Positions 39,662 through 48,509 of a DNA stretch of 61,132 nucleotides are shown here, one piece after another (positions within the stretch are counted from its first letter, which is position 1; each line of letters opens with the position of its first letter). The notes beneath the pieces were generated by a model. The model was given only the letters and a program-made list of their open reading frames with translations, ran no database searches and was not told the DNA's origin. The translations under genes and the position numbers were made by a program. The DNA is taken from the NCBI GenBank assembly GCA_022825505.1, contig JAJDWR010000001.1, forward strand, positions 1 to 61,132, in the 5' to 3' direction. Source of the stretch: Gammaproteobacteria bacterium (GTDB lineage: Bacteria > Pseudomonadota > Gammaproteobacteria > Steroidobacterales > Rariloculaceae).

Positions 39662-39933
39662 GATTCGGGCAAACCAAGCCGTCGAGACCGGTCGATGGCC
39701 TCCTTGTGTTGCTCCCAATCGGGCTCTCTTGCCGGCCCTTCCGAGGCATCGCACTCGGCGAAGAATGATTGAAGCTGCCCGGGCGAGCCAAATCGCCGTT
39801 GCGAACGCATGCGCTGCAGCCGGTCCCGCGCCGCGGTCCGAAGCCAGGCGCTGAACGACATGCCCTCCAACCGCGCCTGCTGGAGAAAGCGGGCCTGATC
39901 GTCGTCGGGAATCACCAGTTGAACTCTTGCCAC
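39658..39933 (-). CDS. Antitoxin partner of the PIN toxin
   Basis: 91 residues from a GTG start, with a GGAGA element upstream. The N-terminal RVQLVIPDDDQARFLQQARL and SFSAWLRTAARDRL pattern suggests a ribbon-helix-helix-type DNA-binding domain. The acidic C-terminus (EPDWEQHKEAIDRSR) would wrap the toxin. It precedes the toxin and overlaps it by 4 nt. It probably represses its own promoter through the palindrome at 39956-39972. Confidence 0.78.
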   Translation of the reverse strand: MARVQLVIPDDDQARFLQQARLEGMSFSAWLRTAARDRLQRMRSQRRFGSPGQLQSFFAECDASEGPAREPDWEQHKEAIDRSRRLGLPES

Positions 39934-39955
39934 GCCGAAATCTCCGAAACAGGAT

Positions 39956-39972
39956 GTGTAACAATCTTACAC
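39956..39972. promoter_or_regulatory. Operator palindrome GTGTAA-caatc-TTACAC of the toxin-antitoxin operon
   Basis: A perfect 6-bp-arm palindrome centred about 31 bp upstream of the antitoxin GTG (39933, minus strand), within the expected promoter. Position and symmetry fit autoregulation by the antitoxin. The remainder of the 309-bp gap up to the AbiEi gene holds no visible gene. Confidence 0.55.
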
Positions 39973-40152
39973 ACGAAATGCGGTGCGTCAACGGCCATTT
40001 CTCCCCGAATCGGCGAGAAAAGGCCTGTTTCGATGTCACCAGCGAAAACGGTCGAACTCCAGAAGATGATCGGTATTTTCATCGCCGGGCCTCGGTGGCG
40101 CTGATCGCGACGTGGCGGCAAAGTGCCAGAGCCCTTGTTTTCATATGTAAGA

Positions 40153-40171
40153 ATCCGCGTATAATGCGGAT
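40153..40171 (+). promoter_or_regulatory. Promoter with operator: ATCCGC-gTATAATg-CGGAT upstream of the AbiEi gene
   Basis: A consensus -10 box TATAAT (40160-40165) is embedded in an inverted repeat ATCCGC / GCGGAT. A -35-like TTTTCA lies 16 bp upstream. A repressor bound here would block the promoter, as expected for an autoregulated antitoxin. The ATG at 40243 lies about 75 bp downstream. Confidence 0.55.
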
Positions 40172-40242
40172 ATATAACTATGAATACTACTTCTTGGTAT
40201 TTATATCCACTACTCCGCGCATAGGGCGGGCGATTGACCAGG

Positions 40243-41067
40243 ATGAATCAGAAGCGTTCCACGTTCCCCTCGTATCTCACGAAGCTTCAGTCCGAGGGAC
40301 GCGTGGTGTTCACGGCATCGGAGGCGCTGGAGGCGCTCGGCATCAGCGCGGGCGCGCTGCTCGATGCGGCGGAGCGGCAGCAGAAGCGCAATCACCTGAT
40401 CAGGCCGCGCCACGGATTCTATGTCATCGTCCCGCCACAGTTTCACCGTTGGGGCGCCCCGCCGCCGCCGTGGTACATCGACGATCTGATGGCGCATTCG
40501 GACCGGCCCTACTACGTCGGCTTGCTCACGGCAGCGGAGCTGCACGGCGCGAGCCACCAGGGGGTGACGGAATTTCAGGTGATCACCGACCGGCAACTGG
40601 GGCCGATTCGAGCGGGACGATCCCAACTCGTGTTCCGGTACCGCAAGGACATGGAGGGGGTTGCCGACGGCATCGAACAGCGCAAGACCGACACCGGCCG
40701 CATGCAGATCTCCGGTGCCGAACTGACCGCCCTGGACTTGTTGCGTTATCCGCGTGCAACCGGAGGAATTGACCCTATCGCGACCGTGCTGGCAGACCTT
40801 GGCCCGCAGATCGACCCCGACAGGCTGGCCGCGCTTTCGGGCGCATTCGAGCGGTCGGTGGCACAGCGGCTGGGCTACTTGCTGGAACGGCTGGGCTACC
40901 GCGAGCGCACCGATGCACTGCACGATGCGCTGGCTCGGGGCGGAGAGATGTTCTGGGTGGAACTCGATCCCCTGGAGGGCGCTGACCGGGATTTTTCGCT
41001 GGCGGTGGTGGAACGCGCCAAACGCTGGCGGGTCAAGGTGCGCAGACTGCCGGAACCGGACCAATGA
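40243..41067 (+). CDS. AbiEi-family antitoxin / transcriptional regulator, apparently orphan
   Basis: 274 residues from ATG 40243 (TTG at 40234 is an alternative). An N-terminal winged-helix region covers FPSYLTKLQSEGRVVFTASE and ALEALGISAGALLDAA. It is followed by the AbiEi core (HLIRPRHGFYVIVPP, PYYVGLLTAAELHGASHQ, ELTALDLLRYPRATGGID). AbiEi neutralises the AbiEii nucleotidyltransferase toxin in type IV toxin-antitoxin and abortive-infection systems. The next ATG overlaps its stop (ATGA at 41064) as in real AbiE operons, but that frame ends after 41 codons without any nucleotidyltransferase motif. The toxin gene is missing. The 257 bp to the next gene contains nothing else recognisable. Confidence 0.83.
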   Translation: MNQKRSTFPSYLTKLQSEGRVVFTASEALEALGISAGALLDAAERQQKRNHLIRPRHGFYVIVPPQFHRWGAPPPPWYIDDLMAHSDRPYYVGLLTAAELHGASHQGVTEFQVITDRQLGPIRAGRSQLVFRYRKDMEGVADGIEQRKTDTGRMQISGAELTALDLLRYPRATGGIDPIATVLADLGPQIDPDRLAALSGAFERSVAQRLGYLLERLGYRERTDALHDALARGGEMFWVELDPLEGADRDFSLAVVERAKRWRVKVRRLPEPDQ

Positions 41068-41324
41068 TCCGGGTTGGGCGAGTCCGGCCCCGGGTTGTCG
41101 TGCATGCACGACATACCGATCACAGCAGTTTCACTGGTCAACCGGCGCCGCCTTTATACCTTTCAACTGCAAGGGGTTACTGCGAATAGAGTATGCATGG
41201 TCCCTGGCAGTTGACAGGGGTACTCGAAAGGGGCAGATATTCGCAAGGGAAACGCTGTTTGACCAGAATCGGCGCCTGTAAACCGCGAAGTGTTTTGGTC
41301 GGCTGCGTTCGGCCAATGCGAGAA

Positions 41325-42926
41325 TCAGGGTGTGTCCGCTGGCGGAGATGGCGCTGTCGCCAGCGTAATCTGCGCTCCGTCCATCACGACCCCGGCATTG
41401 GCACGCAAGCCGTCCTCGGCCGTGAAGAACTCCACCGACTTGAACGCCTCGCCCTCGCGCACCTTCACGCCCCAGGTCAGCCGGAACAGCGCCTCGGCGT
41501 CCGAGAACATCGTGGTCTTTAGCGCCACGTAGTGCCCGGTACCGTCGTTCAGCCAGGCCAGCACGTTGCCGTTATCGTAGGCATATTGCTGAGGCACGAT
41601 GTCGAGGGTGCCGTCGCCGTTGAAATCGAGAAATCGATGTTCCCTGTGCCATTCTTCATGCGGCGACCACGCCGAACGTCCCAGGCGCCGCTGCGTCTGG
41701 TCCACGAACGTCCGGTCGCCCGCGTTGATCAGCACCTGCAGGCCGCGGTTCAGCGCGTCGTTGTAGCCGCCCAGCAGGATGTCCGTCCGCCCGTCCCCGT
41801 CGATGTCGTGAACCGCAGTTGAAATGACCACCGCTCCCCCGAACCCGACGAAGTAGTCCGAGGCCGGCAATACGGTCAGCTCATCGAAATCCGGTCCCCA
41901 GTGGATGTACGACTGCCCGGAATCGTCCTTGCCGCCCATCAGCAGGTCCACGTGCCCGTCCGAATCGAGATCCGGCATGTCGGCGGCCCAGGGCCAATAG
42001 TTGTTGTCGTTCACGACCCGCTCGGGCAGCCTCTCCTGGTCCACCGTGAAGTTGGCCGAGCCGTCGTTGAGCAACAGGTATGGCGCGCCGCCCAGGAACT
42101 CCCCGCCGTTATTGGCCACAAGGATATCGATATCCCCGTCGCCGTCCACGTCGCCCACCGCGGCATTGTGGGTAAAGCCCGTGCTGTCGTCCGGGAGCCT
42201 ATCGCTGGCGTCGTCGTAGCCGGTTTCGGTGGCAAGCAGCAGTTGATTCGACCAGCCGGGGAACGGATCCACGTCATAGCCATGATCGGCGATGAAGAAA
42301 TCATTTCTCCCGTCCCCGTTGAAATCCGCCATCAGCACTTCCCGGGGATGCACGCTGTCGGGGCGGTCGCCTTCGGCCACCGTGAACGAGTAGTTGCCTT
42401 CGTTGATCAGGAACGCGCCTTGCCTGGAAGCGATGAATTCCTCGCCGGGATACGTGCCGGCGGTGAACACCACGTCATCGTCGCCGTCGCCATCGAAATC
42501 GCCCGCGAAGATCGTGGCGGCGCCGGACTCGAGCGTCACGTCGGCGCTCCAGATGCCGTATTCCACGGTGATCATGCCCGGGTAGATCAACTCGGGTTGG
42601 TGGTAGAACTCCGCGGTCATGTAGCCGGTGGCGTCGTAGGCCGTGATGGAACCCGGAATATCCACCGTGCAGGCCGGTGCGCTACCCGCGCAGAGATAGC
42701 TCTCCGTGCCGCGCCATCCGGCGAACGCGTAGCCGTAGCGGGTCACGGCGGTGAAGGTTTCGCTGAACGGATCGCCGTTGGGGATATCGATTTCGCAGGT
42801 GTTTTCTTCGGCGCAGTCGTGGTCGCCCGAGGCGGAGACGATGGATCCGCCTGACGTGGAGGTCTGGACGATTTTGCAGCCAGCCAGTAACGCCGCTGCG
42901 GCGACAAACCCCATTCGTAAGCGCAT
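41325..42926 (-). CDS. FG-GAP/VCBS-repeat lipoprotein
   Basis: 533 residues. A lipoprotein signal with lipobox LLAGC puts the lipid anchor near residue 17. The first ~100 residues include a Cys-containing domain resembling InlB B-repeat-like GW-type segments (AVTRYGYAFAGWRGTESYLC). Then come at least six FG-GAP repeats with calcium-binding loops: DFDGDGDDD, DFNGDGRND, DVDGDGDID, DLDSDGHVD, DIDGDGRTD, DFNGDGTLD. It is probably a beta-propeller displayed on the cell surface or in the periplasm, with a ligand that cannot be predicted. ATG at 42926 immediately precedes the signal sequence. Confidence 0.88.
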   Translation of the reverse strand: MRLRMGFVAAAALLAGCKIVQTSTSGGSIVSASGDHDCAEENTCEIDIPNGDPFSETFTAVTRYGYAFAGWRGTESYLCAGSAPACTVDIPGSITAYDATGYMTAEFYHQPELIYPGMITVEYGIWSADVTLESGAATIFAGDFDGDGDDDVVFTAGTYPGEEFIASRQGAFLINEGNYSFTVAEGDRPDSVHPREVLMADFNGDGRNDFFIADHGYDVDPFPGWSNQLLLATETGYDDASDRLPDDSTGFTHNAAVGDVDGDGDIDILVANNGGEFLGGAPYLLLNDGSANFTVDQERLPERVVNDNNYWPWAADMPDLDSDGHVDLLMGGKDDSGQSYIHWGPDFDELTVLPASDYFVGFGGAVVISTAVHDIDGDGRTDILLGGYNDALNRGLQVLINAGDRTFVDQTQRRLGRSAWSPHEEWHREHRFLDFNGDGTLDIVPQQYAYDNGNVLAWLNDGTGHYVALKTTMFSDAEALFRLTWGVKVREGEAFKSVEFFTAEDGLRANAGVVMDGAQITLATAPSPPADTP

Positions 42927-43159
42927 CGTCTCCAGAATTGACTCGCTTACGGCGGATGTTGACAGCAAGGCAATGGCTGCCCTGCTTACCAAGGGTTCTA
43001 TGGCACCACAACACTGACAGATAGCCAATGGGCGCCTTCCATGTTTCCCGCCGCGAAGAATGCAACTAACCCAGTCTGGAACAGATAGAATGTTCTTTAA
43101 CTGCCAAATCCGAGCCGGACGATGCGGAGGCCATACACAGGTTTCCAAGCCAAGAGAAT

Positions 43160-44065
43160 TCAGGGGGTAAGTATACGGGCCACGCGGAAGCCTATCGTCT
43201 GGCTCCGGTAATCCGCACTGCGCTCGAGGCGGTAAGCGGAGCGCATGTACGAAGACGAGCGGTACCAGGAACCGCCACGCGTTACGCTTTGCGAGCAATC
43301 GCCACTCAACCATGCGCTGCCGTCCGAGGGCGCGCCCTCGTAACTGTCGTTCCAACAATCCTCCACCCACTCACGAACGTTTCCATGCATGTCATGGAGA
43401 CCAAACGCGTTGGGAAGAAACGATCCCGCTGGAGCCGTGTACCTCCAATCGTCGCCGCAGGCGGCATCTTCGCAGTTTGCCAGACCTTGACCCTCCTCAT
43501 TTCCCCAAGCGAAAACCATCGCTGTCCCCGCCCGCGCTGCGTACTCCCACTCCGCCTCGCTCGGCAGGCGATAGGTCTGCCCGGCCTCCTTGGACAACCA
43601 ACTCACGTATGCTTGCGCGTCATCCCAGCTCACATTCACCACCGGCGACCTGTCGTGGACGGCACCGCGATGAAAACCCGGATTCTCTGGCCGGAAACCG
43701 TTGCAGCCGCCAGCTACCACGCACGCGTCCCACTCTCCGAAAGTAACCTCGTACTTTGACAGTCCGAACGGCTGTGGGATCCGAACTTCATGGGCCGGCA
43801 ATGAGTGACTGAAACGGACGGATTGGCAGTCCTCAGGCACGTAGCCGTCAGGAGCATATGGTGCAAGGCAACCCATACGAAAACTGCCAGCGGGCAAAAT
43901 CACCATCTCCGGACCCTGGCCGCCCGAACTCAGAGTGTCCGAGAAGCTCCCTTCCGCGATCGTTTCTTGTGCGGCAACCACCTGACAGGCGAATATGAAC
44001 GTAGCGACGAAACACTCGATGATTGTCCGGCTGGTGCACTGCGCCTGCGCATTCTTGTCTGTCAC
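43160..44065 (-). CDS. Secreted SUMF1/FGE-fold protein 1 (non-catalytic type)
   Basis: 301 residues. GTG at 44065 is preceded by GGAGG at a 7-nt spacing, and the signal peptide (IIECFVATFIFACQVVAAQ) follows. The rest is one formylglycine-generating-enzyme-like domain: MVILPAGSFRMGC, HEVRIPQPFGLSKYEVTFGE, VNVSWDDAQAYVSWLS, RLPSEAEWEYAARAGT, HGNVREWVEDCWNDSY and GGSWYRSSSYMRSAYR. True FGEs carry two catalytic Cys after the GGSW motif; both are absent here, so sulfatase activation is unlikely. It is one of three such proteins in this window, and no sulfatase gene is nearby. The role is probably binding or another SUMF1-fold activity. Confidence 0.87.
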   Translation of the reverse strand: MTDKNAQAQCTSRTIIECFVATFIFACQVVAAQETIAEGSFSDTLSSGGQGPEMVILPAGSFRMGCLAPYAPDGYVPEDCQSVRFSHSLPAHEVRIPQPFGLSKYEVTFGEWDACVVAGGCNGFRPENPGFHRGAVHDRSPVVNVSWDDAQAYVSWLSKEAGQTYRLPSEAEWEYAARAGTAMVFAWGNEEGQGLANCEDAACGDDWRYTAPAGSFLPNAFGLHDMHGNVREWVEDCWNDSYEGAPSDGSAWLSGDCSQSVTRGGSWYRSSSYMRSAYRLERSADYRSQTIGFRVARILTP

Positions 44066-44370
44066 TATCTTGCCTCCAGGATGAACTGCAGTCTGCTCTT
44101 CAACGCGTAGCACCGCAAGTTACACGACATAGTCACCGTGAACTTGGATAGCGCGAACGCTGACCCGATCCGAACGTAGTGAATGGGCAACTCCTCGTGC
44201 GTGATGGAGGTGAACCGGTCCCGATGATCCTCTTCGCAGGCCCATCCCAGGTAAGTTTTCGTACGCCGCCTGCCTGTAGTCTTGTCCATGCGTGAAATTG
44301 CCCAGTCGTTCGCAGTGACCGCCCTATTCACCGAGCATCGCGCCCGGCGCAGCGCGTGACCGCGTACCCA

Positions 44371-45123
44371 CTACCTCACCGTCACCTCGATGCTCGCGCT
44401 CGATCCCGCCCCACCCCGGTGACGCCACGACTGCGTCTGAGAATACTCCCCCGTCACTCGGATCTCGCCAGTGTTCATGTCGGCATGATTGCAGTCCTCT
44501 CCCTTGAAGCCGGTGCCGTTAACGGCGAACAGCTCGATATCGTGTCGCCCCTCCCGCAGCGAGAGCGTCCGGCACGACCAGGCGTTGACGATCTCTTCAT
44601 CCAGCAACTCGATGCCGTTGATCGACACGCGCACCCGGTCACCGTCCTCGCACTCATGATCCCGCACACACACTTGCACTTCGTAGGGATTCTCCGGCAC
44701 CGGGATGCGGAAGTCCCGGAGGGGCTGGGGAGAGAACGGTTCGTCGGCTGGGGCTGCGGATCCCTCCGGTCGCCAGTCCGTTTGCACGACAGTGTAGCCG
44801 TCGCGCCTTGCGTCTTCGATGTCTCTGAGCAGCGCCAGCCGGGCCTCCGGAATTGTCGGCTCGAAGAAGCAGTAGGAGTCGGTGATGTCGGGCTCGAACC
44901 CCACGCTTTCAAGATAGTCGTAGAAGTCGTTCTCGTATCCGAGCGTGAAACCGTAGTCTCCGGCAAACACCCCGGTGAAGTAGACCTCGCTGGTTCCTGT
45001 GTCACGGTGGAATTGCAGGCAGTAAATTTTGTCGCCGTCCTGCGCGTGTGCGGCACATGCTGCCAGCGTTGTCGATACCAGCCTCAGGACAAGGCGGATC
45101 GGGCAATTTGATTGTTGACGCAC
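44371..45123 (-). CDS. Secreted protein with Cys-containing DHECEDGD module
   Basis: 250 residues from GTG 45123, chosen because AGGAG lies 9 nt upstream and a signal peptide (IRLVLRLVSTTLAACAAHAQ) follows. The N-terminal half is unique. The last ~100 residues form a module: VCVRDHECEDGDRVRVSING, then EIVNAWSCRTL, AVNGTGFKGEDCNHADMNTG, and WRHRGGAGSSASIEV. The same module occurs inside the SUMF1 protein at 52181-54718. Four conserved Cys suggest disulfides. The DGDxVxVxxNG pattern suggests a beta-sandwich that may bind metal or carbohydrate; this is inference. No known family is recognised for the N-terminal half. Confidence 0.75.
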   Translation of the reverse strand: MRQQSNCPIRLVLRLVSTTLAACAAHAQDGDKIYCLQFHRDTGTSEVYFTGVFAGDYGFTLGYENDFYDYLESVGFEPDITDSYCFFEPTIPEARLALLRDIEDARRDGYTVVQTDWRPEGSAAPADEPFSPQPLRDFRIPVPENPYEVQVCVRDHECEDGDRVRVSINGIELLDEEIVNAWSCRTLSLREGRHDIELFAVNGTGFKGEDCNHADMNTGEIRVTGEYSQTQSWRHRGGAGSSASIEVTVR

Positions 45124-45311
45124 GTTAATTTGCTCCTGGCGATAGCCCACGTTGACCTTAACACCGAATGTTCAGTTACCTCGAATAATGAAATAGAATT
45201 TCACCATAACTTCGGCGAGGCACTGGAAACGTCCAAAGACTCTCTCATCCGGGAATCACATCCCTAATGCTCCGGACTCTGACGGCTCTTCATAAGTACT
45301 GGGCAAAAGCC

Positions 45312-45342
45312 GGAATGCTGAGGGTGGTAACTGGAGCATTCC
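45312..45342 (-). terminator. Possible terminator hairpin downstream of the gene at 45387
   Basis: Arms GGAATGCT (45312-45319) and AGCATTCC (45335-45342) form an 8-bp stem. On the minus strand it is followed by a short CTTTTG run. Weak, but placed 45 bp after the stop of the upstream gene. Confidence 0.3.
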
Positions 45343-45386
45343 CCACGCCGCCCCGCCGACGTGCGCCGCCGGAAAACCTTTCTGCG

Positions 45387-46103
45387 TCAGAACAACTCCG
45401 TCTGTGCACCCCCAAGTTCGAGCGCGTGCATGAGCGCGTTCTCGAATCGTTGTGCGTCGTCATCGCCGCAGAGAAAGAAGTGATACTGCGTCGCTGTATC
45501 CCGGTCGTACAAGAATCTCTCGCTCAGGAATCCATCGACATCGGTACCTGAACGATCTTGCGTCGTGGGCGTGATTACATCGACACATCCGACCTCCGCG
45601 CACATCGCTGTCACGACGGTCACATCGAAGCGTTCGTCTCCGATCATGTGCCCGTCCTCCTCCAAAGTCGCGACTCTCAAGTTGAGTCTCAGGTCCGCCA
45701 GCGCGAATCGGACCTCGTGTCGCCGTTCGACTTCCTCTATTCTCGTTCTGTATTGACCGGGTCGCCCCACCGAGTGTCCAGTAACCCGCATGGAGTTGCC
45801 GCCTTGAAGTGCTATTTCCTGCGAGAATCCGACCGGACACAATGCCAGCTTGGAGTTCAGGTAACCGACCGTCTCCTCCAGAGTAGGCTCAGGTTCCTGG
45901 GCGAGCGCTGCATTGCTGAGCAGCAAGGCGACCATGCACGCAAATGCTGCTCGGCATACCGATGCGCCAGTTTCGCCTTGCGGCCGTACGGTAGCGCGTG
46001 CGCGCGGCGCCAGTCGGCCGCTATTGCGTTTTTCACTCGCCGATCGCCGGCATTTTTTGCTCAATACCTCCAACGCGTGGAGCTTACGATTCACTTGATG
46101 CAT
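45387..46103 (-). CDS. Hypothetical exported protein
   Basis: 238 residues from ATG 46103. A later ATG at 45935 leaves only the hydrophobic part of the signal. The hydrophobic stretch AFACMVALLLSNAALAQ followed by EPEPT looks like a signal peptide, so export is probable. The mature part (about 145 residues) has four or five Cys (LALCPVGF, AMCAEVGCVDVI, FFLCGDDDA). The preceding ~45 basic residues are unusual, which leaves the start uncertain. I recognise no family. It is part of the minus-strand array of secreted proteins. Confidence 0.6.
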   Translation of the reverse strand: MHQVNRKLHALEVLSKKCRRSASEKRNSGRLAPRARATVRPQGETGASVCRAAFACMVALLLSNAALAQEPEPTLEETVGYLNSKLALCPVGFSQEIALQGGNSMRVTGHSVGRPGQYRTRIEEVERRHEVRFALADLRLNLRVATLEEDGHMIGDERFDVTVVTAMCAEVGCVDVITPTTQDRSGTDVDGFLSERFLYDRDTATQYHFFLCGDDDAQRFENALMHALELGGAQTELF

Positions 46104-46177
46104 GGTAAATCCGTTGAGGTGGTCCTGGTTCGTTGGGCAGTTTGATGGCTCGGAATCAGTGTATTTCGACCGAACGT

Positions 46178-46741
46178 CTAGAGCCGCCGAATCGTCAAGG
46201 TTACCTGACCCTTGTTTTCCCCCCAACTCCAGGAATACGGCAATGCCCAGCGGCGACATGGCGCCAGACCGAAAACCGCATCGTTCACATACAGGAACAG
46301 TTCGCCGTCTGATTTGGGACTATAGTCGATGGGTCCAGAGCCAATGGAAATCGTCTCGGCCCCGCGTGCTCCGACCTTGCCCATCAGTTTGAGCCAGGGC
46401 TGTAGCACGTGGCGCCGCATCGGAACGCCCAAATGGTGCCGCCAAGTCGGCGATAGAACGCCATCGGCGTTGGCGCGAGAGTCCCCATCCATCAAGTTCT
46501 GTCCGTTCTCTACCTCGAAACGGTAGACCGACCCTTTCTCCAACCGGACGCCGGAACCCCAGCAAGGATCGTCGATAGGGAACGACAAGCGTTGCTCAGG
46601 GCCGATTGGTTCGACTCCATTTGCAGACGGTTGACAGAGGCACCCAGAGACTGACCGAATGGACAGCACCACGCGATCCAATATGCAAAAGAACAAGACA
46701 ACGATGGCAACGGCGGTGAAGAAAATGCGTAAATCAATCAT
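46178..46741 (-). CDS. Small membrane-anchored protein, LCQP family (paralogue of 50088-50518)
   Basis: 187 residues from ATG 46741. It has one N-terminal transmembrane helix (IFFTAVAIVVLFFCILDRVV), then CLCQPSANG, DDPCWGSGV and RLEKGSVYRFEVENG. The order LCQP, PC, then a G-x-x-Y-x-F-x-V strand recurs in the broken gene at 50088-50518, so this is a small family duplicated within the window. The end (SWGENKGQVTLTIRRL) suggests a terminal beta strand. Topology implies a periplasmic domain. Function unknown. Confidence 0.62.
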   Translation of the reverse strand: MIDLRIFFTAVAIVVLFFCILDRVVLSIRSVSGCLCQPSANGVEPIGPEQRLSFPIDDPCWGSGVRLEKGSVYRFEVENGQNLMDGDSRANADGVLSPTWRHHLGVPMRRHVLQPWLKLMGKVGARGAETISIGSGPIDYSPKSDGELFLYVNDAVFGLAPCRRWALPYSWSWGENKGQVTLTIRRL

Positions 46742-46752
46742 GAACGATAACT

Positions 46753-46935
46753 TCAGCGCGGACCCTGTTTTTCTTCCATGTGGCAGTACCGTTGCACGGG
46801 CCCAACCGGACGGGATCCCTCGCCCGTCAGCGTTTCGCGCTCGCCGGCGTCTGCGGTGCGGTCCGCGCCGACCGACACCGAGGGGGGTTCTTTGCGCGCG
46901 CAATCGGCAACCACCAAGCACGCCCACGCCCCCAT
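46753..46935 (-). pseudogene. Remnant of a lipoprotein N-terminus
   Basis: 60 codons beginning MGAWACLVVADCARKEPPSV. It parallels the lipobox region of the SUMF1 lipoprotein at 54718 (LLAAGCARNEPPAISVG) and continues as a PKD-like strand (GADRTADAGERETLTG) before ending without a domain. It sits in the 330-bp gap after the SUMF1 gene at 47069. It looks like a leftover of a related, largely deleted gene. No other feature is seen in this gap. Confidence 0.45.
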
Positions 46936-47068
46936 CGCAATCGTTTGTCGAGCAACCCTGTGGTTTCGCCGGTCAGCAGCGTTTGGCGGCATTCGACACT
47001 TGCCCATTGTCGTTCTGAAAAAGGACCATGTCGTTGGCACTCTAGCAAGGAGATGACGCTCTTGGTAC

Positions 47069-48238
47069 TCAAGGCAACAGCGTTCGTGCGATGCGAAAGC
47101 CCGTGCCCCCGTTGAATCTGTCCGAAGACAGCGCCCCCCGATTCGAAACACGCACATACCTTGCACTGGACCCCCACGCGCCGCCACGCAGAACGCGCCA
47201 CGAACAATCCCCGCGCGTCCACGCGCCACCGTCAGAAGGCGCGGCTCGGTAACTGTCGTTCCAACAATCCTGCACCCACTCTCTAGCGTTGCCGTGAACG
47301 TCGTACAAACCGAATCCGTTCGGCGGGAATGAAGCCACAGGGGCCGTTTGTGCTCCGTCCCACCGGCTCCCGCAACCATCGCAGTTCGCTCGGTTGCGAC
47401 CAACGTCGTTACCCCACCAGTACCGTGATTCGGTGCCGGCGCGGGCCGCATACTCCCATTCCGCCTCGCTTGGCAGCCGGAATGTCGCGCCCGTCTGCCG
47501 AGACAGCCAGGCCAAGTACTGCTGCGTGTCGTCCCAGCTCACGTTGATCACCGGACGGTCGCCACGGCCCCAGCCTTCGTCGCCGACCCAGCGGCAATCG
47601 CCGTACTCGGCGCAGACATCCCACTGGGCGAAGGTAACCTCGTACCGGGACAGCTCGAAAGCGGAAACGCGGACCTCGTGTACCGGACGTTCGACGTTGT
47701 CGCAGTTGCCGCGGGTCACGCATCCCATTCGGAACGTCCCGGCGGGAATTGCGACCATTTCGGGAATCGACGCGGCAATCGCCGCAGCCCGTTCCGCAGC
47801 TTCTCGTTCGGCGCGTTCCGCGGCGGCACGAGCCCGCGCCTCGGCTCTTCGGGTTTCCTCCAGATCGAGCTCCGCTGCATCCAGGATTCTCAACGCGGCC
47901 TGGTAGTGTTCCCCTTCGCGGCCGGCCTCCCGAAGGTAGCGTGTCGACGCCTCCACAGCCTGCTCATGCAGCCCCGCCTCCTGCAGCGCGCCGGCATGGC
48001 GGAACCAGAAATCGGCAGGAATCGCCAGACCGTGCTCGTTGTAGACTTCAAGAACCCGCTCCAGCGTGACCGCCCCGGACCAATACTCGCCGTTGGCGCT
48101 CTCCCGCTCGGCCTGCACCAGCAGGCGGTCGATCCGGATTTCCGGCGATAGTTCCTGGCTCAGGCAGGGCGGGAGCGATAACGCCGCGAGCATCGCTATC
48201 AGAGGGCGTAATCTCCAAAACGCTGTTCTTTCTTCCAT
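47069..48238 (-). CDS. Secreted SUMF1/FGE-fold protein 2 with N-terminal helical region
   Basis: 389 residues from ATG 48238, with a signal peptide (LRPLIAMLAALSLPPCLSQ). Residues ~30-140 form TPR-like helices (SGAVTLERVLEVYNEHGLAI), then a charged Ala/Glu/Arg helix (AERAEREAAERAAAIAAS). The SUMF1 domain follows: MVAIPAGTFRMGC, VHEVRVSAFELSRYEVTFAQ, NVSWDDTQQYLAWLSRQTG, RLPSEAEWEYAARAG, HGNAREWVQDCWNDSY and VLRGGAWGSSARYVRVSNR. As in its two relatives, the FGE catalytic Cys pair after GGAW is missing. The helical N-terminus may mediate assembly. Confidence 0.86.
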   Translation of the reverse strand: MEERTAFWRLRPLIAMLAALSLPPCLSQELSPEIRIDRLLVQAERESANGEYWSGAVTLERVLEVYNEHGLAIPADFWFRHAGALQEAGLHEQAVEASTRYLREAGREGEHYQAALRILDAAELDLEETRRAEARARAAAERAEREAAERAAAIAASIPEMVAIPAGTFRMGCVTRGNCDNVERPVHEVRVSAFELSRYEVTFAQWDVCAEYGDCRWVGDEGWGRGDRPVINVSWDDTQQYLAWLSRQTGATFRLPSEAEWEYAARAGTESRYWWGNDVGRNRANCDGCGSRWDGAQTAPVASFPPNGFGLYDVHGNAREWVQDCWNDSYRAAPSDGGAWTRGDCSWRVLRGGAWGSSARYVRVSNRGALSSDRFNGGTGFRIARTLLP

Positions 48239-48509
48239 TGGACGTGTCTCAGCCGTTTTCCCTGTCCGACTGTGTCGCGCCCAGCCGCGGGCAGCCAATC
48301 GAGACAGTCTTGGGTCGCCCTTGCCGGTCGTTACCGCTATCGGAGTCCGCTGGCTGCAATTTAATTCAACGGCACCGAAACCATGGCTCCACCCCACCGG
48401 TTGCCGAATGCTGACCAGCTGCATACGCTCCCTTCATCTGCTGTTTGATATCTGCACTTGAATGCTCGGTTCGATATGTCCCTGAATCTACGAGTCACTA
48501 CACTTGCGC

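Noticed and set aside
41064..41189. Frame after AbiEi considered as AbiEii toxin
   Set aside because: It has only 41 codons, with none of the nucleotidyltransferase motifs.
43160..44065. SUMF1-type protein as a sulfatase-activating formylglycine-generating enzyme
   Set aside because: The two catalytic Cys after GGSW are missing and no sulfatase is encoded nearby.
44065..44331. 88-codon minus-strand frame upstream of the first SUMF1 gene
   Set aside because: No ribosome-binding site or motif. It ends exactly at the SUMF1 GTG region, and composition does not clearly support coding.
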